Origin: Bacteroidota bacterium | GTDB lineage: Bacteria; Bacteroidota; Ignavibacteria; OLB7 | Assembly (NCBI GenBank): GCA_018266795.1 | Contig: JAFDZV010000032.1 | Coordinates: 1 to 54,396, forward strand | Reading direction: 5' to 3' | DNA: 54,396 bases | In this document: in pieces, positions 16,870 to 24,692 of the stretch | Position numbering within the stretch: the stretch's first letter is position 1 | How the letters are laid out: every line of letters begins with the position of its first letter | Made by a program: the position numbers and the translations under genes | The notes under the pieces: model-generated | What the model was told of the DNA's origin: nothing | The model's input: only the letters and a program-made list of their open reading frames with translations | Database searches by the model: none

Positions 16870-17898
16870 ATGCACTCCCCCGGCGCATTGCTTCCCCGTT
16901 CATTTCATCTTTCGTCCCGCCAGGTACGCAGGCATCTCATTCGCTGGTTCGAACGCGAAGGGCGCAGCTTTCCATGGCGCGCGGAGGAGCGTTCGGTGAA
17001 GCAGCCTGCCGGCGCCGTGCTCCACGATCCCTATGCGATCATCGTGGCGGAGGTGATGCTGCAGCAGACGCAGACATCGCGTGTGGTGGAGAAGCTGCCG
17101 CTCTTCCTGGAGCGATTCCCGAACGTCGCCGCGCTTGCAGGTGCGTCCAGTGGTGCGTTGATCCGCGCGTGGCAGGGGATGGGCTACAACAGCCGTGCGC
17201 TCCGGTTGCAGGAGGCGGCGCGCGCCGTTGTAGGGCAATACGGCGGCGAGTTCCCGAGGACTGTTGAAGAGCTTGCCGCGCTTCCGGGTGTTGGCCCCTA
17301 CACTGCCGCGGCTGTGGCCTGCTTCGCATTCGGCGCGCAGGTGCCGGTGATCGACGTGAACGTTGCCCGTGTCTACTCGCGGCTCTTCTACAAATGCCAT
17401 TCCGCCGGGCAGACGCTGCCGTTCGAGTCGATACGCGCAGTGGCGGAGGAGATGGTGCCGAACGGCGATGCGTACCGATGGCATCAGGCGATGATGGATC
17501 TCGGCGCCACGATCTGCACGGCGCGTGCGCCGCGCTGCGAACGCTGTCCGCTTGCATCCGAATGCCTGTCGGCGAACCCTTCGGACCTGGAACTCTTCGG
17601 CCAGCGCCATGCGGCGAAGCCGGAGCCGGCGTTGCGTGGAGAGCCGCGAAGAATCTGGAGAGGGCGGGTGGTGGAGTTGCTGCGGAGAACGCACGAGCCG
17701 CTGCAGGTGCGCGAGATCATCGATCGATTGTTCCCCGCCGAGCTCTTCGGCGATCTCCCGGTGCAGGAACGCACCGGTGTGCTCGAGATGATTCGCGGAC
17801 TGATACGCGACGGGCTTATCCTGCCCGCAGTTGCCGGGGGAGGCCTGGTGCGGGAGGGCGGCGTCGAGGAGAATGACCGCGTTATGCTGCCGGCGTAG
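16870..17898 (+). CDS. mutY: A/G-specific adenine glycosylase, short C-terminal form
   Basis: Removes adenine mispaired with 8-oxoguanine. Helix-hairpin-helix glycosylase core: EVMLQQTQTSRVVEKLP with the catalytic glutamate region, ALPGVGPYTAAAV hairpin, the catalytic Asp in VIDVNVARVYSR, and a [4Fe-4S] cluster set in CTARAPRCERCPLASEC. The 342-residue product lacks the usual C-terminal NUDIX-like OxoG-sensing domain. Residues about 255-342 are instead a short RRIWRGRVVELLRRTHEPL...IIDRLFP module that looks like a winged helix. ATG at MHSPGALL is chosen over one 42 bases upstream inside a hairpin. Specificity could differ from classical MutY. Confidence 0.85.
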   Translation: MHSPGALLPRSFHLSSRQVRRHLIRWFEREGRSFPWRAEERSVKQPAGAVLHDPYAIIVAEVMLQQTQTSRVVEKLPLFLERFPNVAALAGASSGALIRAWQGMGYNSRALRLQEAARAVVGQYGGEFPRTVEELAALPGVGPYTAAAVACFAFGAQVPVIDVNVARVYSRLFYKCHSAGQTLPFESIRAVAEEMVPNGDAYRWHQAMMDLGATICTARAPRCERCPLASECLSANPSDLELFGQRHAAKPEPALRGEPRRIWRGRVVELLRRTHEPLQVREIIDRLFPAELFGDLPVQERTGVLEMIRGLIRDGLILPAVAGGGLVREGGVEENDRVMLPA

Positions 17899-17956
17899 GC
17901 GAGTATGCCGTGGAACGTTGGCCGGCAGTGCAACCACCGACCAACATCATCTTCTC

Positions 17957-18571
17957 TCAATCCCAGTAGCGCTCCTCCTTCCACGGGCTGGCGCTGTTGC
18001 TGTAGCCGTTCTGCTCCCAGAATCCGGGGCGATCGTGCTCCATGAACTCCAGCCCCTTGATCCACTTCGCTCCCTTCCACGCGTAACGCTTTGGCGTGAA
18101 GACGCGCATCGGGCCGCCATGCTCCGCCTCCAGCGGCTTCCCGTTGAAGGTGTGGGCAATCAGCACATCCTCCTCCAACATCCAGGCGAGCGGAAGGTTG
18201 GTGGTATATCCGCCGTATGCGTGCTGCATCACGAACGCAGCCTCCGGCTTTACGTCATCCTTGATCACCTCCCACAGATCGCGAAACAGCACGCCGCTCC
18301 AGTCATCGTCGAAGCGCGACCAGTGCGTAACGCAATGGAAGTCCGAATGCAGCGTTGTCTGCGGGAGCGCCATGAACTCCTTCCACGTCCAGACCCGGCG
18401 CTGGTTCACCAGGCCGGTGATCTCGAACCGCCAATCCTCCAGCTCGACGATCGGCGTCGGGCCGTAGGTCATCACCGGAAACTTCTCGGTGTAGAGCTGG
18501 CCCGGCGGAAGCTTTGGAAGTCCGTAGGAGTTCTCGCTCGGGAAATCTGGTTTGGTCTTGAAGAGCGACAT
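17957..18571 (-). CDS. Sulfite-oxidase-like molybdopterin oxidoreductase
   Basis: A 204-residue protein of the small cytosolic sulfite oxidase/YedY-like family with a molybdopterin domain and no heme or dimerisation domain. Conserved features are WRFEITGLV, the Mo-ligand cysteine C80 in DFHCVTHWSRFDDDWSGV, HAYGGYTTNL, HGGPMRVFTPKRYAWKGAKWIKG, and GFWEQNGYSNSASPWKEERYWD at the end. There is no Tat signal, so it is presumably cytoplasmic. Substrate unknown. mobA, about 9 kb away, could finish the cofactor if a dinucleotide form is used, although the sulfite oxidase family usually uses plain Mo-MPT. Short GGTCGG/CCGACC-type repeats flank the gene. Confidence 0.88.
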   Translation of the reverse strand: MSLFKTKPDFPSENSYGLPKLPPGQLYTEKFPVMTYGPTPIVELEDWRFEITGLVNQRRVWTWKEFMALPQTTLHSDFHCVTHWSRFDDDWSGVLFRDLWEVIKDDVKPEAAFVMQHAYGGYTTNLPLAWMLEEDVLIAHTFNGKPLEAEHGGPMRVFTPKRYAWKGAKWIKGLEFMEHDRPGFWEQNGYSNSASPWKEERYWD

Positions 18572-18662
18572 GGCCGGGATAGGTATGGTTGAAGGATTGT
18601 TCGGTCGTTAGTAGTCAATGGTCAGTTGAGCGCGTTTCTCCCGGAAGCCATCTCCCGTGGAA

Positions 18663-18685
18663 GGTCGGTGGTACAACTGCCGACC
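18663..18685. repeat. Short hairpin repeat flanking the molybdoenzyme gene
   Basis: GGTCGG-tggtacaactg-CCGACC. A related sequence in the opposite orientation (GGCCGGCAGTGCAACCACCG) lies at about 17920 on the other side of the gene. A separate 16-bp perfect palindrome AACCAGACGTCTGGTT follows at 18736-18751. Confidence 0.45.
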
Positions 18686-18795
18686 AGCGGGTGACCGACC
18701 AATAACTACAGCGAGCCACAGGCGAGCGTCCAAAGAACCAGACGTCTGGTTATGAAGCGCCGTTGATAACGTAATCAGCCGTTCATCAGGATCTC

Positions 18796-19305
18796 TCAGT
18801 TCATCCATGCTTCGAGGCGCTCGATTGCCTGGAGCGCCTGCTTGTAGTTCGGGTCGATCGCAACCGCATGCCGGTATTCCTCCAGCGCCTGCGGGATGTC
18901 GCCAAGCCGTTCATACACGCGCCCCAGGTTGAAGTGCGGATAGTAGCGCGCCTCGTACCGCCGCGCGTTGCAGGCGATCTCCAGCCACGGAATCGCCTCC
19001 TCGAACTTTCCCATCCGCATCATGTAGGAACCGATGTCGTTGTACGGGTTGCCGAAATCGGGATCGATGTCGATGGCGATCTTGCACTCATCGATCGCCT
19101 CCTCCAGTTTCCCCTGAAAGCTGTACGTCCAGCCGAGGTATGTGTGCGCTTCCGCTGTGGGATGAATGTCGATCGATTTCCTGTAGAGGGCAATCGCCTC
19201 CTCCAGGTCTCCATTCATCTGCGAGGCGTAGCCCAGGCGCCAGTAATGCTGGGCCTCTTCGATCTCAGGGTTCTGGTTCGGTGTTGAATCGGGGTCGTAC
19301 GTCAT
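18796..19305 (-). CDS. Tetratricopeptide repeat protein
   Basis: A 169-residue soluble TPR protein of three to four repeats: AQHYWRLGYASQMNGDLEEA, AEAHTYLGWTYSFQGKLEEA, GNPYNDIGSYMMRMGKFEEA and RYYPHFNLGRVYERLGDIPQA, followed by a short capping helix. It has no signal peptide. It lies 37 bases downstream of the VWA membrane protein on the same strand and could be co-transcribed; VWA-TPR pairs are common in membrane complexes of Bacteroidota-like bacteria (for example Bat-type clusters), but the pairing here is only positional. Confidence 0.85.
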   Translation of the reverse strand: MTYDPDSTPNQNPEIEEAQHYWRLGYASQMNGDLEEAIALYRKSIDIHPTAEAHTYLGWTYSFQGKLEEAIDECKIAIDIDPDFGNPYNDIGSYMMRMGKFEEAIPWLEIACNARRYEARYYPHFNLGRVYERLGDIPQALEEYRHAVAIDPNYKQALQAIERLEAWMN

Positions 19306-19342
19306 CTGGTTTCGTTTCTGGTTCGCGCCGGTGATTGCATCC

Positions 19343-21520
19343 TCAGATCATTCCGCTACGCTTGCGGAGGAACCACTCGGCCGAGAACGCGGCGAGCGCT
19401 GCAAGCAACAGCCAGGGTCTGTGCCAGAGAGGGTCGTCCTCACGCGATTCCACGGAGCGCGGCGCGAACGCCTTCTGGTTCATGATGTCATCTACTAACG
19501 AATTGCTCCCCCGGGGAGTGTAGAACTTCCCGCCGGTTCGTGCGGCCAGGCCGCGCAGCAGTTCGGCGTTCATCGTGGGCTCCTGAAACTCGATTCCCAG
19601 TTCGCCGATCGCGAAACGTCCGGCATCGTCGCCGAGGTTCCTGCCGTTCGCCGCTGCATGCCCGCTGAAGCTGTAGTCACCTTCCGGAAGGTTCGCAAGC
19701 GTTCCCTCGTACCGGCCGTTTCCCGCAGGCGCAAGCACCAGCGGATAACGCCCGCGCGGACCCTGGACCGTTACGCTCACTTCTGCGTCGCTCACGGGAG
19801 CATAGCTCTCGTCGTATACCTGAGCCAGCATGCGAACGGTTTCGCCCGCGCCGTAAAGCTGTTTGCTCGGGACGATCCGGACCTGCTTCTCCTCGTCGCG
19901 CACCGAAAGCCAGCGGAGGGCATTCCCCACGAAGTCCTCCAGGAGCCCTCCCTGCTCGGAGCCTGTCTGGTCGCGAGCGCCCAGCGGACCTTCCCCCAGC
20001 AATTGCCAACGGTAGATGCCGTAGCCAAGAACGATCAGCGATCTGCTTCGTCCAAGGCGCCGCGAAACGATCATCGGCTCATCCAGCGTTGTGGCGCCAA
20101 CGCGCGCGCGCGCCAGCACCTCTGACTCCGGCCGGGCCTGTGCGGAGATCTCCCCTCTGAACACGGGGGGGAGATTCCTCCATTCATCCATCCGCCGTAC
20201 ATGCGTTATGGGGCTTGTCCCCCCGGCCGCAGTCAATTCCGCGAATGCCTCCATCTCGCTCCCCGAACCGGGGCCGAACGTGACAGGAAGCAGCGACTCC
20301 AACGTGCGAAGGCGCGCCACGTCAGTATGCGAGCCCATCACAACGAAGAGTGGAATCGTTGATGCCTGTACGGAGGTCTTGATCGTACGGATGGACTCAT
20401 CGGAACTCTCGCTTGTCGGGAAATCTATCAGCAGTACTCCCTCGGCATCGTGGAATGCGCTCGCATCCAGCTTCCCTTCCAGGAACTCCGGCCCGCTTCG
20501 TCCGATGAAACTCTTCACCTCGATATCCGGGTTCGCCTCCAGAAGGCGCTTGATGAACGCCACGTCGGGATTCGGTCCACCCGCCACCAGAACGTATCGG
20601 CGTTTGTTGGACTTGATCCGCACGTAGACGGAGCGGCTGTTGTTCTTTGTTGTCAGCTCCCCCGGCGCGGCGGAGATCTCGGCGCGCAGCCTCGCGATCC
20701 CCTCCGCCTTCGCCTTGTAGATGAAGTTTGCCGTGTAGCTGTTGCTTCCCGCGGCAAGCGCAACCTGCTGCGTTCCAACGATGCCGTTGTCATCGCGCAG
20801 TGTCACGGTTGCACTTCCACCGTCGAAGCCCGCGCTTTTGACGCGCACATCCACCGGCAGTTCCGAGCCGACGTAGGTGACTTCGTTGGTGAAGATCTCC
20901 TGAACGGAGAGATCGCGCGGCGGTATCGAGTCGCCCATGCCGACGGCGAACACCGGAATGCCGAGCGCCTCCGCGGCCTGCATCGGGTTAGCGCCGGCGT
21001 TGTAGCGTCCGTCGGTAAGGAGCACGATGGCGCGAACATTCCGCGTGCGAAGCGAATCCGCAACGGCGGCGAATGGTCCGTCGATGCGGGTCTCCACGCC
21101 GCGCGCGTTCAGATGTGCCGTGTCCAGCGCCGGAGCAAGCGGATGAAGCGAATCATCGAAGCCGATGAAGTGCGCCGCGTTGGCGAGCCTGGAGCCGGCA
21201 ATCCTGCGCCCGACGGCGCGGGCCTCGGCGATCCGGGAGGAGTCCTGGCCGCCAAGGGTCATGCTTGCGGAGTTGTCGATTGCTACGATTACCTGCGGTG
21301 GTTCGGCGGTGATCGCCAGATGCGAGAGGATCGGTTCGAAGATCACGAACAGAAGGAGCGCGATGCCGATCGTGCGCAGCGCTATCAATGTCCATCGACG
21401 CGCCGTTGTTACCGGCGGCGACGTACGCCTGTAGGAGTAGACAGCGAAAGCGAATCCGGCAAGGATCACCAGTGCGACGATCCAGGGCGATGCTGCAAGG
21501 CCGAGCGAGAAGGCGTTCAC
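19343..21520 (-). CDS. Membrane protein with von Willebrand factor A domain
   Basis: A 725-residue protein. The N terminus has two hydrophobic helices (WIVALVILAGFAFAVYSY and IALRTIGIALLLFVIF), then a VWA domain with a full MIDAS set (VIVAIDNSASM, later VLLTDGRYNAG). The middle contains immunoglobulin-like beta segments and a glutamine-amidotransferase-like region (RRYVLVAGGPNPD), and the C terminus has another hydrophobic helix (PWLLLAALAAFSAEWFL) with a basic end. This is the layout of large BatA/DUF4159-like inner-membrane proteins with a periplasmic loop. The start is GTG with a weak ribosome-binding site. Function unknown. Confidence 0.85.
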   Translation of the reverse strand: MNAFSLGLAASPWIVALVILAGFAFAVYSYRRTSPPVTTARRWTLIALRTIGIALLLFVIFEPILSHLAITAEPPQVIVAIDNSASMTLGGQDSSRIAEARAVGRRIAGSRLANAAHFIGFDDSLHPLAPALDTAHLNARGVETRIDGPFAAVADSLRTRNVRAIVLLTDGRYNAGANPMQAAEALGIPVFAVGMGDSIPPRDLSVQEIFTNEVTYVGSELPVDVRVKSAGFDGGSATVTLRDDNGIVGTQQVALAAGSNSYTANFIYKAKAEGIARLRAEISAAPGELTTKNNSRSVYVRIKSNKRRYVLVAGGPNPDVAFIKRLLEANPDIEVKSFIGRSGPEFLEGKLDASAFHDAEGVLLIDFPTSESSDESIRTIKTSVQASTIPLFVVMGSHTDVARLRTLESLLPVTFGPGSGSEMEAFAELTAAGGTSPITHVRRMDEWRNLPPVFRGEISAQARPESEVLARARVGATTLDEPMIVSRRLGRSRSLIVLGYGIYRWQLLGEGPLGARDQTGSEQGGLLEDFVGNALRWLSVRDEEKQVRIVPSKQLYGAGETVRMLAQVYDESYAPVSDAEVSVTVQGPRGRYPLVLAPAGNGRYEGTLANLPEGDYSFSGHAAANGRNLGDDAGRFAIGELGIEFQEPTMNAELLRGLAARTGGKFYTPRGSNSLVDDIMNQKAFAPRSVESREDDPLWHRPWLLLAALAAFSAEWFLRKRSGMI

Positions 21521-21662
21521 GAGATTCGTTTGATCCGAACGTCCGCATGCGCAACACGCGCGGCGGACATGAAGTCACAGTCCGCACAATATACTGCCTC
21601 CCGGTGCCGTGCGCATCCCATTAGGGGCACTTCGGCCGGCGGTATGTATCTTATGCATTCCT

Positions 21663-22700
21663 ATGTCCCGTTCCCTGCTTGCAATCGAATCATCGTGCGA
21701 TGAGACCTCCGCCGCCGTCGTGTGCGACGGCCGGGTGGCTTCGCTCATAATCTCCTCACAGACAGAGCACGGCATCTGGGGGGGCGTTGTTCCTGAACTG
21801 GCATCGCGCGCCCACCTGGCCGCCATCGCACCAGTTGTCACGGCCGCTCTGGAGCAGGCGCACACGGAGTTCTCCGCGCTTCAGGCTGTGGCGGTCACAA
21901 CGGAGCCCGGTCTGGTGGGCTCCCTGCTCGTGGGGCTCAACGCCGCCAAAGGGATCGCCGTTGCGCTGGGCATACCGCTCATATCGGTGCATCACATCGA
22001 GGCTCATCTGCTCTCGGTGCTCATCGACAATCCGGACATGCAGTTCCCCTACCTGGGGCTCGTGGTTTCCGGCGGCCATACGCTTCTGTATGACGTTAAG
22101 GGCATCGGCCGCTACGAACTGCTGGCTGCCACGCGCGACGATGCAGCAGGCGAGGCGTTCGACAAGGGAGCGAAACTGCTCGGGCTTGGTTATCCCGGCG
22201 GCCCGGCAATCGACCGTATTGCCGCGGACGGCAACCCGCAGGCCCACGCGTTTCCGCGCGGCTTCGTGAAAACCTCCCAGAACGATTTCAGCTTCAGCGG
22301 ATTGAAGACGTCGTTGCGGTACTTCCTGCGCGACAACTATCATGGCATCCTGCCTGTTGGGAGGGAACTCGCCGATATCTGTGCATCGTACCAGGAGGCG
22401 ATCGTGGATACTCTGGTGACAAAGACGATGCGCGTGGCGGCGTCGCGCGGCCTTGGGCGCATCGCGGTGGTTGGCGGCGTTGCTGCGAACAGCAGGCTGC
22501 GGGCATCGATGCGCGAGGAGTGCGAGCGCCAGGGCCTGGAGTATCATACCGTGCGGCCGGTTCACGGCACGGACAACGCGGCGATGATCGGGATTGCCGG
22601 GTGGCACAAGTTTACCGCCGGAGAAACGGCACCGCTCACGACAACCGCAAAGGCATCCATGATTCGCGCGGAGAGGAAGGGAGGGAACACCGCGGCATGA
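21663..22700 (+). CDS. tsaD: tRNA N6-adenosine threonylcarbamoyltransferase
   Basis: Transfers threonylcarbamoyl to A37 of ANN-decoding tRNAs. The 345-residue product starts MSRSLLAIESSCDETSAAVV, has the metal-binding H111/H115 pair in VHHIEAHLLS, LVVSGGHTLLY, DDAAGEAFDKGAKLLGLGYPGG, and VVGGVAANSRLR, as in TsaD from all bacteria. The stop overlaps the rsmB start (ATGA), so the two are translated together. The VWA gene is divergent, sharing a promoter region of about 140 bases. Confidence 0.97.
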   Translation: MSRSLLAIESSCDETSAAVVCDGRVASLIISSQTEHGIWGGVVPELASRAHLAAIAPVVTAALEQAHTEFSALQAVAVTTEPGLVGSLLVGLNAAKGIAVALGIPLISVHHIEAHLLSVLIDNPDMQFPYLGLVVSGGHTLLYDVKGIGRYELLAATRDDAAGEAFDKGAKLLGLGYPGGPAIDRIAADGNPQAHAFPRGFVKTSQNDFSFSGLKTSLRYFLRDNYHGILPVGRELADICASYQEAIVDTLVTKTMRVAASRGLGRIAVVGGVAANSRLRASMREECERQGLEYHTVRPVHGTDNAAMIGIAGWHKFTAGETAPLTTTAKASMIRAERKGGNTAA

Positions 22701-24025
22701 CACGAACGACATCGAACGCAAAGGTGGAGCGCGAATACGCTGCTACGCCGTTCCGTCTTGGCCACTGCCGGCAGTTGATGGCGGAGATTCTGCGGACTCC
22801 ATCCGTTCCCGCTGATCAGCAGATCGCGCGCTTCTTCGCCAACCGGCGGTACCTCGGCTCGCACGACCGGGGATTCATTGCCGAGAGTTCCTACGCCGTG
22901 TTACGCGGCATCATTCGCCTTCGCTGGATACTGGGATCGTCTGCTCTGCGGCCGGACTGGGAGGCATCGCTTCTGATCGCCGCCTCGCTCGTCGAGCGGC
23001 ACGAGCCGTTCGATCAGCGAGCGCTTGCCGAGGCGCTGGACATCCGGCCGGATCAGTTTCAGGATCTTCGCGAGCGCATGCATCAGGCGCCGGAGCGGAT
23101 CGCGGAGTTGGACGAGCCGGAGCGCACGGCGCTGCGGTGTTCCGTGCCTGCGTGGTTCGCCGCGCGCGTGATGGAGCAGTCGGGAGCGGAGTTCGGGGCC
23201 GCGCTGCTTGAATCGCTCGGCCATCAGGCGCCGATCGTTCTTCGCGCCAACACGCTGCGCACGGATCGCGACACGCTTGCCGCCGCGCTCTCCGGACGCG
23301 GGATCCGCTCCGCTCCTGGACGCTTTGCGCCCGATGCGCTTCTGCTCGAGCGGCGCATGAATGCCAACTCGATTCCCGAATTCAAGAGCGGCTGGTTCGA
23401 GATGCAGGATGAGGGAAGCCAGATGCTGTCCGTAATGCTGGATCCCCATCCCAACTGGAACGTGTTCGATGCGTGCGCGGGCGCGGGGGGGAAGACTCTG
23501 CACATGGCAGCGATCATGCGCGGCCGTGGCGCCGTTGTTGCGCACGATACACATACGCGACGTCTCGAGGAGCTTCGGCCGCGGATGCGCCGGAGCGGCG
23601 CGCAGAACGTGCGAATGATGGCGCACGATCGTTACCAGTCCGATCGCGATGCGCTTGCGGGCACCTTCAACGCCGTGATGATCGACGCGCCCTGCACCGG
23701 GGCGGGCGTCTTCCGCCGCAATCCCGGTTCATGGCTCACGTTCAACGAGGGGATGGTGGAGCGGCTCTGTGCCGAACAGGCGGGTATCCTGCGCGAATAC
23801 TCCGGACTGGTGAAACCGGGAGGCCTTCTGCTCTATGCAACCTGCTCGCTCCTCCGCGAGGAGAACGAGCTGCAGGTTGAACGCTTCACTGCCGCGAACC
23901 CCGGCTGGAGCGTCGAACGTGCTCCGCTGCCGGAGACGATGACCACGGCGGAGGGATATCTTCGCTGCTACCCGCACATTCACGGCACCGATGGGTTCTT
24001 CGGAGCGCTGTTGAGGAAAATATGA
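22697..24025 (+). CDS. rsmB: 16S rRNA (cytosine-5) methyltransferase, RsmB type
   Basis: A 442-residue RNA m5C methyltransferase. Residues about 20-150 form a NusB-like RNA-binding domain (DQQIARFFANRRYLGSHDRG). The SAM-dependent Rossmann domain follows (FDACAGAGGKTLHMA), with the paired cysteines of the family in IDAPCTGAGVFRRNP and LLYATCSLLREENE, the second being the nucleophile. The NusB domain points to RsmB (C967) rather than RsmF. It overlaps tsaD by four bases. Its stop codon falls in the first unit of a TATGAGA tandem repeat. Confidence 0.9.
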   Translation: MTRTTSNAKVEREYAATPFRLGHCRQLMAEILRTPSVPADQQIARFFANRRYLGSHDRGFIAESSYAVLRGIIRLRWILGSSALRPDWEASLLIAASLVERHEPFDQRALAEALDIRPDQFQDLRERMHQAPERIAELDEPERTALRCSVPAWFAARVMEQSGAEFGAALLESLGHQAPIVLRANTLRTDRDTLAAALSGRGIRSAPGRFAPDALLLERRMNANSIPEFKSGWFEMQDEGSQMLSVMLDPHPNWNVFDACAGAGGKTLHMAAIMRGRGAVVAHDTHTRRLEELRPRMRRSGAQNVRMMAHDRYQSDRDALAGTFNAVMIDAPCTGAGVFRRNPGSWLTFNEGMVERLCAEQAGILREYSGLVKPGGLLLYATCSLLREENELQVERFTAANPGWSVERAPLPETMTTAEGYLRCYPHIHGTDGFFGALLRKI

Positions 24026-24047
24026 GATATGAGATATGAGATATGAC
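24021..24047 (+). repeat. TATGAGA heptamer tandem repeat over the rsmB stop codon
   Basis: Nearly four copies of TATGAGA. A second, shorter run lies at 24155-24170, and the inverse (CATATCTCA) at 24190-24198 covers the stop codon of the convergent small membrane protein. The latter two can pair over 9 bp. Confidence 0.8.
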
Positions 24048-24195
24048 TGCGTTGTGCGGTCCAGCTCAGGGTGACGTGGCAGAGGCATCGCGCCGGCACT
24101 GACACAACCGACTACTGACGACGGGTTCTCCGAATCCGGTTGTGGCGACGAGAGAGATATGAGATATGAGTGTTTCATCGTTCATAGTTCATATC

Positions 24196-24681
24196 TCAGA
24201 AGATCCGGTCTTTCCCCAGCACCACGAGCAGCATCTCGATATCGTGCGGAATGATGGTGACCAGCATGTGACGTTCCGTTGATCCGCGTAGCGGCATCCT
24301 GAGCGTGATGGTGTTGTTCTGGCGATCTGCGGCGATCACTTCGATCGCAGGGCGCGGAACGCGAACCAGCATTGCGTGGTTCAGCGCAAGCATCAGCCAC
24401 GAGTGCCGCGGTACAATCCGAAGTTCCCTGTCCGTAACGATCAGCGTGGAACGTGAGCTTCGCACCAGGCTTCCGATGCGCGGAAGCCCTTCGCCGGCGG
24501 AGAGGATTGCCTGCAACTCCTCGAAATACACAACCGCATCGCGATCGGTTCGTTCGAACAATTCGGGGTGCCGGCGCTGCAGACGCATGCGCACGAGAGG
24601 AGCGGCAACGATTGCGCAGAGCATCAGGAAGGCCACGATGCCTGCAACGCTCGCCGCGAGATAACCAACCACGATCAGCAT
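24196..24681 (-). CDS. Small membrane protein, paralogue 1 beside the APC permease
   Basis: A 161-residue protein: an N-terminal membrane helix (MLIVVGYLAASVAGIVAFLMLC...), a basic RMRLQRRHPELFERTD segment and a C-terminal all-beta region (SRSTLIVTDRELRIVP, PRPAIEVIAADRQNNTITLRM) that looks like a PH-type barrel. It aligns along its whole length with the protein encoded on the other side of the permease. I do not recognise the family. The start is 11 bases after the permease stop, so it is probably the last gene of a three-gene operon. Confidence 0.75.
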   Translation of the reverse strand: MLIVVGYLAASVAGIVAFLMLCAIVAAPLVRMRLQRRHPELFERTDRDAVVYFEELQAILSAGEGLPRIGSLVRSSRSTLIVTDRELRIVPRHSWLMLALNHAMLVRVPRPAIEVIAADRQNNTITLRMPLRGSTERHMLVTIIPHDIEMLLVVLGKDRIF

Positions 24682-24692
24682 ATCATCCCTGG

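Noticed and set aside
17957-18571. Assignment as MsrP (YedY) periplasmic methionine sulfoxide reductase
   Set aside because: No Tat signal peptide, and at 204 residues it is shorter than MsrP (about 330), so it is kept as a sulfite-oxidase-like protein of unknown substrate.
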